Below are positions 27,776-37,075 of a stretch of DNA of 64,000 nucleotides, piece by piece; the first letter of the stretch is position 1, and each line of letters starts with the position of its first letter. A model generated the notes under the pieces. That model saw nothing but the letters and a program-made list of their open reading frames with translations, did no database searches and was not told the DNA's origin. Origin of the DNA: Tritrichomonas musculus (Eukaryota > Parabasalia > Tritrichomonadida > Tritrichomonadidae); assembly GCA_039105265.1 (NCBI GenBank), contig JAPFFF010000015.1, forward strand, positions 62,001 through 126,000, written 5' to 3'. Made by a program: the position numbers and the translations under genes.

Positions 27776-30253
27776 ATGACAATTCAACTCTCGACTCTTA
27801 TTCATCAAATTCGCGCAGCACAATCAATAGATGAAGAAGAACATTTGATAACTACCGAATTAGCAAATATTCGAACTTATATAAGAGAATGTGATTCTGA
27901 AATGCGACCCCGAATTATCGCTAAGCTTGTATACTTAAATATGATTGGTCGATCAACTACTTTTGGGCAAATGGAATGCCTTAATCTCATGTCAGATGAA
28001 CGTTTCTCATTCAAAAGAATTGGATATCTTGGGTCGTCACTTTTACTTGACGAGACGGCTGAGGTTACTGTTCTTCTTACTCATACACTCGAAAAAGATC
28101 TACAATCAAAACACCGATTCGTTGTTGCACTTGCTTTAGCTCTTCTCGCAAATATAGGTTCAACAGAACTATGCCGATCGCTTGCATCAGATGTTCAGAA
28201 AGTTCTCGAAATAGATGATCCATTTCTTAGGAAAAGAGCTGCAATGGCTGTTATTAGAATTATAAACAAACTTCCAGATTTCGTTGAAACATTTCAACCA
28301 ATGGTTCATCTTCTTCTAAATGACACATCGCATAGCGTTGTTCTTTCTGGAGTTAGCATGGTTATTCAAATGCTTAAATCGGCTCCTCAACTTAGCGCAT
28401 CTTGGTCTCGTTTTACCCCCGCCTTTGTCAAAATTTTACGTTCATTGATTTCATCAATGAGATCTTCTGATGAAGCATCAGATCCATTTCTTCAAGTAAA
28501 AGTTCTTGAAATTTTAGCATTGTTGAGATCTCCTTCAGATGAATTAGATGAAGTTTTGGCTTCAATTGTATCAGTTGCAGACATGAAACGCTCTGATGGA
28601 AGAGCTGTTCTTTTACAAGCTGTGCAGACGATTGTTGCTGTTGGAAAGAAACCATCTTTGAGAACACTTGCTTTCAACCAAATTGGAAGATTATTATCAT
28701 TTCGTGAAGTTCCAAATGTTCTATATAGCGCCCTTAATGTTTTTTCACGCGTTCTTTATGCGAATCGTGACATATTAGATCGAAGTGGCAGTGATGCTCT
28801 TGCACTACAACGATATAAAGCACAAATTGTTCGCTGCTTAGATAACCCTGATATTTCTATTCGTCGTCGAGCTTTGGACGTTATCTCAGCACTAATTGAC
28901 CAAGATAATGCTGAGAGATTAGTACCAGAAATTCTCAAGTATCTTCATCTTGCTGATGCAGAATTTCGTATGGAGCTCGTAGGTCGTATTTTTGCATCAA
29001 TTCAGCGATTTTCACCAAACGAACAATGGAATTTTGACGCGATTCTACAAATTTTGAAAGAAAGTGGTGGATATGTAAGAAATGATATTATTTCAGCTGT
29101 TTGTGGTGTAGTTAGTCGCTCAGAATCAATGCAAACATATGCAGTCAATAAAATTATCAACCAAAATGAGCTTGCTGAGTCATCAACTGTTCAGCCACTC
29201 GTGCAGGTCGCTGCATGGATACTTGGTGAATATGGCGAACAAAGCGATACTCTTGAAGAAACTTTCAGTAAAATATTAGTTCTTCCTCAAACCACAAAAG
29301 AGACAAAGGGATATATTTTGACAGCAATGGCAAAACTTTCATCAAGATCAAATCAACAGCAAATGAACCAGAATGTTTTACAGTCATTAACCTCAGAAAC
29401 AAAAGATAGTGATCTTGATCTTCAGCAAAGAGCTGGTGAATTTTTCCAAATTTTAACAAAAACAACAAATGGAGAAAGCATTTTAGCTCCAGCTCCCCCT
29501 GTCGAAGAAGATTTTAACGATGATTTAACTAGAAAACAAACGTCTTCTACAAATGCAGCACCATCTACTGAAGAAGGAAATCTCATTCAAATTTCAACTG
29601 AACAAAAACAGCAACAAGGTTTGGATAATTGGATGACCTCAGGCGGACCAACTAATACACAATCAAATCAGCAACCTCAAGGAGATCTTCTTGATGATCT
29701 TCTTGGTGATATTGTTGGTCCATCATCAACTACAACAACAAATTCTCAGCAGCAATCAAACTCAAGAACATCATTAAATGATTTACTTGATGAAATTGAT
29801 ACTAAACCAAATCCAAATTCAAACCAACCACAGCCTGTGCAACAGTCTGCACCTCAACAAAAGGCTCCTCAGAACCTTCCTCCTGGTGCAAAACTTGTTT
29901 ATAATTCTACTGGAATAATGATTTATTTAGAAGTAAACAAAGCAAATGGAAACCCCAACATGGTCGCATTAAGAACTTCATTTTTCAACTTTAGTACTGT
30001 TAAAGCAAGCAGTATTTCAATTAAATTCCAAGCTCCTGAAGGATGGGCATCAAACTATCAACCACCAACAGGTGACTCTGTTGAGCCAAATGGAAAGCCA
30101 GTATTACAGATTTCACAATGGCTCAATAATGGAATGAAAATTGCATCGGGAGCTAAATATAATCCAATGGCTCTAAAAATGAATGTGTCATATTACTTTG
30201 GAACAATGCCAACCAAAGAATTCGTGGAGATTCCTCAATCGTTCTTCCAATGA
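27776..30253 (+). CDS. AP1G1: AP-1 complex subunit gamma (gamma-adaptin)
   Basis: An 825-residue protein matching gamma-adaptin from end to end. The N-terminal trunk (about 1-550) has the family blocks LSTLIHQIRAAQSIDEE, AKLVYLNMIGRSTTFGQMEC, FSFKRIGYLGSSLLLDE, and LAGEV-like LASDVQKVLEIDDPFLRKRA. A disordered Q/S-rich hinge (about 560-690) carries repeated acidic di-leucine segments (DLLDDLLGDIVG, LNDLLDEID) of the kind that bind clathrin or accessory proteins. The C-terminal 130 residues form a gamma-ear beta-sandwich (AKLVYNSTGIMIYLEV, LRTSFFNFS, APEGWASNYQPPTG). AP-1 sorts cargo at the trans-Golgi and endosomes together with clathrin. The start is the only good ATG, just after TTTAGATTTA. 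Assignment to gamma rather than alpha or delta rests on the trunk blocks and ear. Confidence 0.93.
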   Translation: MTIQLSTLIHQIRAAQSIDEEEHLITTELANIRTYIRECDSEMRPRIIAKLVYLNMIGRSTTFGQMECLNLMSDERFSFKRIGYLGSSLLLDETAEVTVLLTHTLEKDLQSKHRFVVALALALLANIGSTELCRSLASDVQKVLEIDDPFLRKRAAMAVIRIINKLPDFVETFQPMVHLLLNDTSHSVVLSGVSMVIQMLKSAPQLSASWSRFTPAFVKILRSLISSMRSSDEASDPFLQVKVLEILALLRSPSDELDEVLASIVSVADMKRSDGRAVLLQAVQTIVAVGKKPSLRTLAFNQIGRLLSFREVPNVLYSALNVFSRVLYANRDILDRSGSDALALQRYKAQIVRCLDNPDISIRRRALDVISALIDQDNAERLVPEILKYLHLADAEFRMELVGRIFASIQRFSPNEQWNFDAILQILKESGGYVRNDIISAVCGVVSRSESMQTYAVNKIINQNELAESSTVQPLVQVAAWILGEYGEQSDTLEETFSKILVLPQTTKETKGYILTAMAKLSSRSNQQQMNQNVLQSLTSETKDSDLDLQQRAGEFFQILTKTTNGESILAPAPPVEEDFNDDLTRKQTSSTNAAPSTEEGNLIQISTEQKQQQGLDNWMTSGGPTNTQSNQQPQGDLLDDLLGDIVGPSSTTTTNSQQQSNSRTSLNDLLDEIDTKPNPNSNQPQPVQQSAPQQKAPQNLPPGAKLVYNSTGIMIYLEVNKANGNPNMVALRTSFFNFSTVKASSISIKFQAPEGWASNYQPPTGDSVEPNGKPVLQISQWLNNGMKIASGAKYNPMALKMNVSYYFGTMPTKEFVEIPQSFFQ

Positions 30254-30763
30254 AAAAGTGATGTTTAAATTTTAATTTTTTATCCGCCAACGAAAAACAA
30301 AAATAATATTATTTTATTTATTTTATTATTAAAAATACAATGTGTCATTAAATAATTCTTTCTAACATCATCCAATTTGTCATTATTTATCTTCTCTTGA
30401 TTTTAATTCGTAACTTAAATTATCATCGTTTATTTCAATTAAAATCAATTATTCATTGATTATTTCAATTTAGAAAAGGCAATATCTAAAAAAAAGAAAA
30501 AAAAATAACTCACACAAAACAGTTTTTTTATAATAAAATAACAACAATAAAATTTACAAAATAATATAATTAGTATTTCTATTTCAAAATATAGCATTAG
30601 TAAGTAGTCTACAAACTATAAAAACATTTAATGCACACTTTATTGTATATGAATTACCATGCTTGAACTGTATTATTGTTTTTTTTTTTGCTTGCTTGTT
30701 TGTGCGTTGTTTCATCTTATTTTTTAAATATATTGGTTTAATAGCATTTTATGGAATTATTCT
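30254..30763. other. Convergent intergenic stretch
   Basis: The AP-1 gene and the cyclin gene end toward each other. The DNA is A/T-rich with several TAAA tracts that could serve both polyadenylation directions. No gene is supported. Confidence 0.4.
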
Positions 30764-31786
30764 TCATTTTTGTGAAAGATGAAGACGAATAATTTTGTTG
30801 ATTAAATCATCATTAAAATTAGCGCGAAGTAAAAATCCAGTACTATTTGTATCAGTATATCGTTGATAAATTGCACCGGTTTTTGAATCTAAAACTTCTT
30901 TTGCACTAAATATTAGATAAGATATGCATTCTTCCACATCTTTATAATCATCTAAATGCGAGTATACCTTAAGCTTTTGGAAAGGCAGATAAGATTTCAT
31001 CAAGGTTATCGTGATAACAATTATCGCAACTGCAACTTTCGATGGATTATACTGGTTTAATTCATAGCAAAATAGTGAAGCTTCACAAATAAAATTTGCA
31101 ATTTCACAAAGAGTTGGTCTTAATTCGAGCGCGTCTATATATCTTTGTAAAAATAATTTTGTATGAGGAATTTGAAGCCTAAAATTAAGAACATTAAGAA
31201 CAAAACGTTCGTATTTTTCGAAATCAGCTAAATCATACTGCGTATTGCACAATTCAATTAATTCATTAACAGATGGGGGACTCATTTCGTGTATTTTGGC
31301 TGCAACCCAGAGGCAAACAGATCCTAGAAGTTGAATTTTTCGCTTTTTAATTAAAATTTGAGATAAAATATAATCAAAATAATAAATTGATGAGAATAAG
31401 GTTTCTGATGATAATTCAAATTCATTATGAACATTAATTAACCATTTTATAACAACTGATCTCATATGCAAGTTTATTTCAGTCTGAATTTGGCAAAATC
31501 TTTGAACAGGAATTCGGAAGTCAATGGCTTGCTTTTGTAAATTAATAATTATTTGCTCAGCATATTGAGGAACAAATTCTGGTCTTCCAATATGTTGTCG
31601 ATCGATTTGCGTTAAAAATTCATCATCATTTGAATATTCATACTCAGAAATTGGGTCAGAATACTCGTCAATTGGTATTCTTTCAGATTTGAATTTTTTG
31701 TTTCGTTTTTTTTGTCCAGGAGGCTTTAAATAAGCATTTGTTGTGTTATTTGACTGGAACAGTTTCTTTCTCCCTTTAACTGGCAT
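30764..31786 (-). CDS. Cyclin (A/B type)
   Basis: About 340 residues from MPVKGRKKLF; an upstream in-frame ATG at 31852 would add a run rich in K, F and L that is probably untranslated leader. The cyclin box fold is clear: QAIDFRIPVQRFCQIQTEI, the MRSVVIKWLINVHNEFELS block equal to MRxILxDWLxxV of mitotic cyclins, LFSSIYYFDYILSQ, LLGSVCLWVAAKIHEMSPPS, and a second, weaker C-terminal fold from about residue 215. The basic N-terminus (KGRKKL, PPGQKKRNKKFK) could be a nuclear localisation signal. No clear destruction box is seen. It should activate a cyclin-dependent kinase; substrate and phase are unknown. Highest resemblance is to A/B cyclins. Confidence 0.88.
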   Translation of the reverse strand: MPVKGRKKLFQSNNTTNAYLKPPGQKKRNKKFKSERIPIDEYSDPISEYEYSNDDEFLTQIDRQHIGRPEFVPQYAEQIIINLQKQAIDFRIPVQRFCQIQTEINLHMRSVVIKWLINVHNEFELSSETLFSSIYYFDYILSQILIKKRKIQLLGSVCLWVAAKIHEMSPPSVNELIELCNTQYDLADFEKYERFVLNVLNFRLQIPHTKLFLQRYIDALELRPTLCEIANFICEASLFCYELNQYNPSKVAVAIIVITITLMKSYLPFQKLKVYSHLDDYKDVEECISYLIFSAKEVLDSKTGAIYQRYTDTNSTGFLLRANFNDDLINKIIRLHLSQK

Positions 31787-31975
31787 TTGAAAATAAAATA
31801 AATATTTTTTTAAGAGGAAAAAAAATTTTAAACGGTACCTAAAAACTTTCAATAATTTGAGTGGAAAAAAATCAAAATTAAAAAAAGGTTATTTACTCAA
31901 ATTTAACATCATTTCTTAACTTATTTGGTCATATTTCACAATTAATAAATAATAATAATAATGTAAAACTCCATA

Positions 31976-34054
31976 TTAGTCTGAATCTTCATTCGCAAAA
32001 TAATCTTCCAAAAATGGATATTTAGACATTGTTTCTTTGTCAAATTCAACAGAATCCCACTCTTCAGGGAAATCTTCAAGAATTTCAGAGAAGTCTCCAG
32101 AGTAATCCTTTGACAAAATAGGTATTATATCTTCTACTGGCTTAAGTTCTTGCAATTTATAGTATTCAGCAAAGCTTTTTGTGTCATTTGAAAGTGGCAT
32201 TAGTTCATCAGGGACTTCGAGTTCCATTAATCTGAGAATAGCTTCAATTGGTAGATCAGGTGCAACGTCTGGAACAAGTTCTGGCGTTTGGCATAGACCT
32301 TGAGCTATCATTAAGACAGATATTGATTCTCTGAATAATGGAAAATCAGTTTGCTTTTCTTCTCTCACAGTTGCCATGATTGAATTCCAATTGGCTGCGT
32401 TACTGAAATTAACTTGAAAATCATTTTGTAGAATATTTGTAACAAAATATGAATCTAATTTCTTGATGCACATCTGTTTGACGAATTCTCTGAAATCAGT
32501 TAGAACATTTAATTCTTCACCTTTTTCTTTCGCAGTTTCAACTTGCTGATCTAGGTAGAAGTTCTTCTTAACAATGTTATCAATTGAATTTCCAATAAGA
32601 TCAACTGCTGACCCAGCATCAACTGTACACATAATAATCGACTGTGCAACTCCTTGGAGTTCTTGAGTAATCTCATCAATATATTTGGTAAAAGCTGGTC
32701 GAAGGACCAACTCAAGGAATTTTTCTTGGAAAAAGTCACGACGTTCTTCTTTAATAGATTCGTTTGATGTAATAATCTTGAGTAGCGATAGAGAAACGCA
32801 TAGATTATCATATGATGTTCCCTTTTCAACAGTACTACGAGTTGATAAACGTATAATATATGGTTCAATGATTTTCTGATATTCTTCAAAAGTGAATTTC
32901 CTTTTACTAAAAAGACCAGCATGAACCAAAGATGCAAACAATGCTGCGGACGAGCGTGGTACAACTTGTGGGTTTACTGGCGATTTCATCCAATAACGAA
33001 TCAGTGGTTGTATAAAATCATTTGCTTCTTCAATTGGATCTTTTTTCTCTTCTTCTTCTTTTTTCTCTTCTTCTTCTTTCTTTTCTTCTTCTTTTTTCTC
33101 TTCCTCTTCTTTCTTTTTCTCTTCTTCTTTTTTCTTTTCTTCTTCTTTTTCATTATCATTATCATTACTCTCTTCAGCAACAATAGAAGTCTCAACTTCT
33201 CGATCTTTAACTAAAGATGGTGAAGAGGAATCAACTGAGTCAGATAAGCTGTCATTATTTGTTAATGATTTTGAAAGTGTGGCAAATGAAGGAGTTGAAC
33301 GATTAAGTTCAGAATTTCGTTGAGATTTAAGTCTCGACTGTTTTCCTTGAGAAAGGAAATTATTTAAACTGCCTACTGGAGCTGCAGTAGGAGACATAAG
33401 AGTAGGTGCTTTCATTCTGTTTCTTGCAGATGGTCTTGGTTGAGTAGTGGGCTTCTTTTGGAATTCAGCAAGTTGAATTGAAAATTTGTCTTTTTCTTCT
33501 TTTCTCTTAACAAAAAATTCATCAATTCTCTTTTGATCATCAAGGGAAACTGCTGCTGAAACATCCCATTCATCAGGTTTATCAGTTTCAAGCCTGTCTT
33601 CAACAACTGAGGTGAGATCAGTATTGGGATCGACTTCTTGTGCATCAGAAACAATCATAGATAAAGAAATGTAGGTTGGTTTTTTATGTGCAGAATCGAT
33701 TTTATACTCTTTCACTTCAGGCATTGAAATGCCATATGATTGAGCAACATCGACAGCAAGTTTTCCGTAAACTTTCTTTTTTGATGCTCCATCTTTGAAA
33801 ATATAAATTGTAAATTGAAGGAGTTTTGGTTTCTTTTCGCCGGTTTTTTTGTTGATGTACATAGTTGCTGAGCACTTAAAACTCTTTTCATATGTTACAA
33901 CACGTTCATCATTTTGAAAGCCTATATCAGTAAAGCCACGAGAATCGCCTCGTTTCCATTCGATTTGGAAACCTTCTGATGATGCTGAGCCAACCTTCAT
34001 GGAATGTATAGTAAATTTAAGTTGTCCACGGAATTTTTTAGTTTCTTTCCCCAT
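31976..34054 (-). CDS. NT-C2 (EEIG1/EHBP1-type) domain protein with acidic-basic linker
   Basis: About 692 residues from MGKETKKFRG; an in-frame ATG at 34099 would add a short tail and is less likely. The first 150 residues form an NT-C2 domain: FRGQLKFTIHSMKVGSA, FQIEWKRGDSRGFTD, TYEKSFKCSATMYINK, LLQFTIYIF, YGKLAVDVAQSYG. These domains bind membranes in EHBP1 and EEIG1 relatives. A serine-rich stretch and a long E/K-rich run (window about 33000-33170) follow, probably a single alpha helix. The last 330 residues are helical with a folded-looking block (EEYQKIIEPYIIRLSTRSTV, FREFVKQMCIKKLDSYF) of the kind seen behind NT-C2 in other trichomonad proteins, faintly like a dilute domain. A role in membrane-cytoskeleton linkage is inferred. 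Confidence 0.75.
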   Translation of the reverse strand: MGKETKKFRGQLKFTIHSMKVGSASSEGFQIEWKRGDSRGFTDIGFQNDERVVTYEKSFKCSATMYINKKTGEKKPKLLQFTIYIFKDGASKKKVYGKLAVDVAQSYGISMPEVKEYKIDSAHKKPTYISLSMIVSDAQEVDPNTDLTSVVEDRLETDKPDEWDVSAAVSLDDQKRIDEFFVKRKEEKDKFSIQLAEFQKKPTTQPRPSARNRMKAPTLMSPTAAPVGSLNNFLSQGKQSRLKSQRNSELNRSTPSFATLSKSLTNNDSLSDSVDSSSPSLVKDREVETSIVAEESNDNDNEKEEEKKKEEEKKKEEEEKKEEEKKEEEEKKEEEEKKDPIEEANDFIQPLIRYWMKSPVNPQVVPRSSAALFASLVHAGLFSKRKFTFEEYQKIIEPYIIRLSTRSTVEKGTSYDNLCVSLSLLKIITSNESIKEERRDFFQEKFLELVLRPAFTKYIDEITQELQGVAQSIIMCTVDAGSAVDLIGNSIDNIVKKNFYLDQQVETAKEKGEELNVLTDFREFVKQMCIKKLDSYFVTNILQNDFQVNFSNAANWNSIMATVREEKQTDFPLFRESISVLMIAQGLCQTPELVPDVAPDLPIEAILRLMELEVPDELMPLSNDTKSFAEYYKLQELKPVEDIIPILSKDYSGDFSEILEDFPEEWDSVEFDKETMSKYPFLEDYFANEDSD

Positions 34055-34099
34055 AAGATGATATAAATTCTTAAGTGATTTTGAGATAAAAAGTGACAC

Positions 34100-36480
34100 T
34101 ATAATTAATAAGAAAATATATTTTATAAAAGAAAATTTAAAACAAAGATCATATGAAGGTCAAATACCTTTGAACGATTTTTGAATTATATCAATTGATT
34201 TCACTAACGTTTTTTAAATTAATTAAAAAACTTCCCAAAATATTGATTTAAACTACAATTTTTATAAAGTATCAAAAAGAAAAGATTATGAAGTTTGTAG
34301 ATTTTTTTAATTTTTTTGTTTTAAAAAAAAATAAAAATATTGGTTTTGCGATTTTAAAAAGACTTTTAAGTTTTATATAATTTAATTTTAATTTAATTGT
34401 TAGTATATTCATTTTTTAAATATGTTGTAATATCAATATTAAGTTATAAAAAAAGATATTTAATAAATACATTTAAGATAATTTTTCAATTGTTAATGAA
34501 ATTGTGTTGAAATTGAATTTAATAAATATTTGAAATATTTGATATTCATATATTTCTGAAAGTTTAAATAAAAAAAATTTTTTAAATTTATTATATTTTA
34601 TTAATTATATTCTGTTTATTTAATTTTATATATATTCATTAAATATACTTCATATATTTTAAAATATTGATATATTAAAGAATACAAGATTATTTGAAAG
34701 ACATTTCAAAAGTCATTATCTATATATAATATTAAGTATTTTTGAAAAAATATAAATCTAGGGGAAGAAAAATGGTATTCTATTAATATTTAAATAAATA
34801 TCGTTGTTTATATTTAAAATTTAATAAAAAAATATAGATAATATAACCATTTTTATTATGAGAACCGAAAAAAGTTCGGTTAAAAAAAATAATAGGTTTT
34901 TCCTTGAAATAAAATTTTCAAAATAAAAGTTAAAATAAATGGAAAAATAACATAATTAGGCAAATGGATTAAACATAAAATATCATTGAAAAAAATTCAA
35001 AAAGATTCTCAATATTTTGAAAATTTATTTTTCAACGATTATTTTTATTTTGAATAAATAATTGTTTTTTCATAATTAAATTTATAAATATAATATGCTA
35101 AATATAATTTGGTCATTTTTCTTAAAGTTTTTTTTTTTTGAACTACATTAAAAAAATAATTAAACAATATTTTGAACAATATTGAAAAAAATTGAATTGT
35201 TTTCTTTTCATAATGATAAATTTTATTAATTTAAAAAATAAAATTAATCAAATAAGATATCAAATATATATCCATAAAGGGTTTTCTAATGAAAAAAAAT
35301 CGTTCCAACTTTTTTAAAATAGCTTTTTCTATAATATTCTTAATAATTTGAATATTAATTTAAATGTAAATAAAAAAGTTGCAGTTTATATCCAACAACA
35401 AAAAAAAAGACTTTTCTTGTTTAAATATTTTGAATTGATTTTAAAATTTTGAATTAGCTCATTGAAAATAATATAAAAAATAAATAAAAAATTTCAAAGA
35501 ATTTATTTTAAATTTCATTAACCTCAAACAAAATATTCAGTTGGGCTAAGACAAATTGAATCGGTCCAAGACCTTTCAACTTATCGTACGTTAAAAATTG
35601 AGAAAGAGTACGTTAAAAAATTAAGAAAAGCACCATCCCAGAAAAAGTTTAAATTTCAATATATGTCAGATTTGAATTTCTGAACTTTATAAAATATTTT
35701 TATATTCAATTTGAAATGAAAAGTTTAATAATTGAATTTTTCAATTAAAAATTTAGTTTATCAACTTTTTCAATTATTATTTGAAAAAAAAAGAGTTTTA
35801 GATTTATATTCGAATTATTATAAAGAAGAGAAAGATAATGTAATTTATATTTAACTTCAAAATATAATATCAATAATTATCACAAAAATTTTATTGAATT
35901 ATAAAAAAAAGTAGTAATAGAAAAAATAAATTTACAATGAATTTTATAAGATTCGTTTCTTCTTATAAAATATTGATTTGATTTCTATGAAAAATGGGAT
36001 ATTGCCATTAAAATTAATTTTTTTATCGTTTTCGAAATATTTTAATAATATTATTAGTAAAAAACTGTAAAAAAAGAGAAATTCTGTCGCATGTGCGATG
36101 AAAACTCCTTGTCAATTTGTCTCCATCAATAATATAACAAATTTTTTTTGATGAGATATAATTGGAAAGTATAAAATATTAAATTGATTTGCGTCCATGT
36201 AATCAGCAAATTCAATGAAATCAAAACAAATTGAGCTTTTTTGGGAGTGGAATTAAAGGAAATTGTTAATAAAAAAAAAAAATTCTTTAATGAAAACAAA
36301 AAATAGAAAAGAAAATAATTTTACTTAACATGTCACAAAAAATAGTGTCAGAAAATAAAAGTGGTTGCTTAACGTAATGCATTTTTACCTTAAGTTATGA
36401 AATATCTGATAAATTCTATCAAATTATTCAATCCTCGAATTATCAAGACTATTTTTTCAGTATTTCAGAAATAGAAAATG
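34100..36480. other. 2.4-kb AT-rich gene-free stretch
   Basis: No long frame, RNA or transposon end could be supported. The sequence is A/T-rich with many homopolymer runs. Slightly more complex sequence occurs around 36090-36240. It lies between the last host gene and the Polinton. Confidence 0.45.
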
Positions 36481-36655
36481 CAGGGATGATGGACGGGCAC
36501 GGGCACGGGCAAATTGCCCGTAAAAATGACGGGCTACGGGCAGGGCCCGTGCCCGTGTTTGCCCGTACTTGCCCGTGCCCGTCTTGCCCGTTCTTAAAAA
36601 AAGTGACATTGCCGTCTTTGCCCGTGAATTTTGCTCAGGCAATTGCCCGAGATTA
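36481..36655. repeat. GC-rich cluster of GGGCACGGGC repeats
   Basis: An island of G+C in very AT-rich DNA. It starts CAGGGATGATGGACGGGCAC and contains about a dozen copies of GACGGGCACGGGC or its reverse complement GCCCGTGCCCGT, in both orientations, so it can fold back on itself. The left edge CAGGG is the way many hAT terminal repeats begin, and GGGCACGGGC subterminal arrays are known from hAT elements in other eukaryotes. No matching right end or target duplication could be found, so it may be one end of a truncated element. Confidence 0.6.
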
Positions 36656-36843
36656 AAAGTGACAATGAAATGTTATTTGAAAATAAGATAATACTATTGA
36701 AAGGTATGGAAACTCTTTTTCAATTCAATTTTTTTTTATGCAAAAAAAGCTCGAATATTGATCATTTTTTATTAAAAATTAGTCCATAGTCATGTATATA
36801 ATATTTGTAGCATAAATATAAAATCAAAAAAAAATAATTTTAA

Positions 36844-37075
36844 AGTAGTATATACGAGTCGGTTTCCGCTGGGGCTGGCACCCCAAGCGTCAACACGAAC
36901 TCGTCATAAAAGAAAAAGAAAAGAAAAGAAAAAGAAAAGAAAAGAAAAAAGAAAAAAAAGAAAAAAATATTCTTGTTCTCACTACTGCTCCCCATCAATG
37001 AAACGGCACAGGTACCCCACCCCACAACCGCCCATCTATGAAACGGCACAGGTACCTGCCCCGAGAATCTCGTAC
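36844..37075 (+). repeat. Polinton left terminal inverted repeat
   Basis: Begins AGTAGTATATACGAGTCGG and ends CGAGAATCTCGTAC. In between lie an A/G-rich tract of about 60 bp built from AAAAGAAAAG units and two direct copies of ATGAAACGGCACAGGTACC about 40 bp apart. The right end of the element carries the same sequence inverted. The stop codon of the neighbouring gene starts at the very next base. Confidence 0.95.

Noticed and set aside
33001-33214. Lysine- or phenylalanine-rich frames opposite the NT-C2 gene linker
   Set aside because: They mirror the E/K-rich codons of the real gene.
36457-36642. 61-residue arginine-rich minus-strand frame
   Set aside because: Produced by the GGGCACGGGC repeats, with no sign of being a protein.
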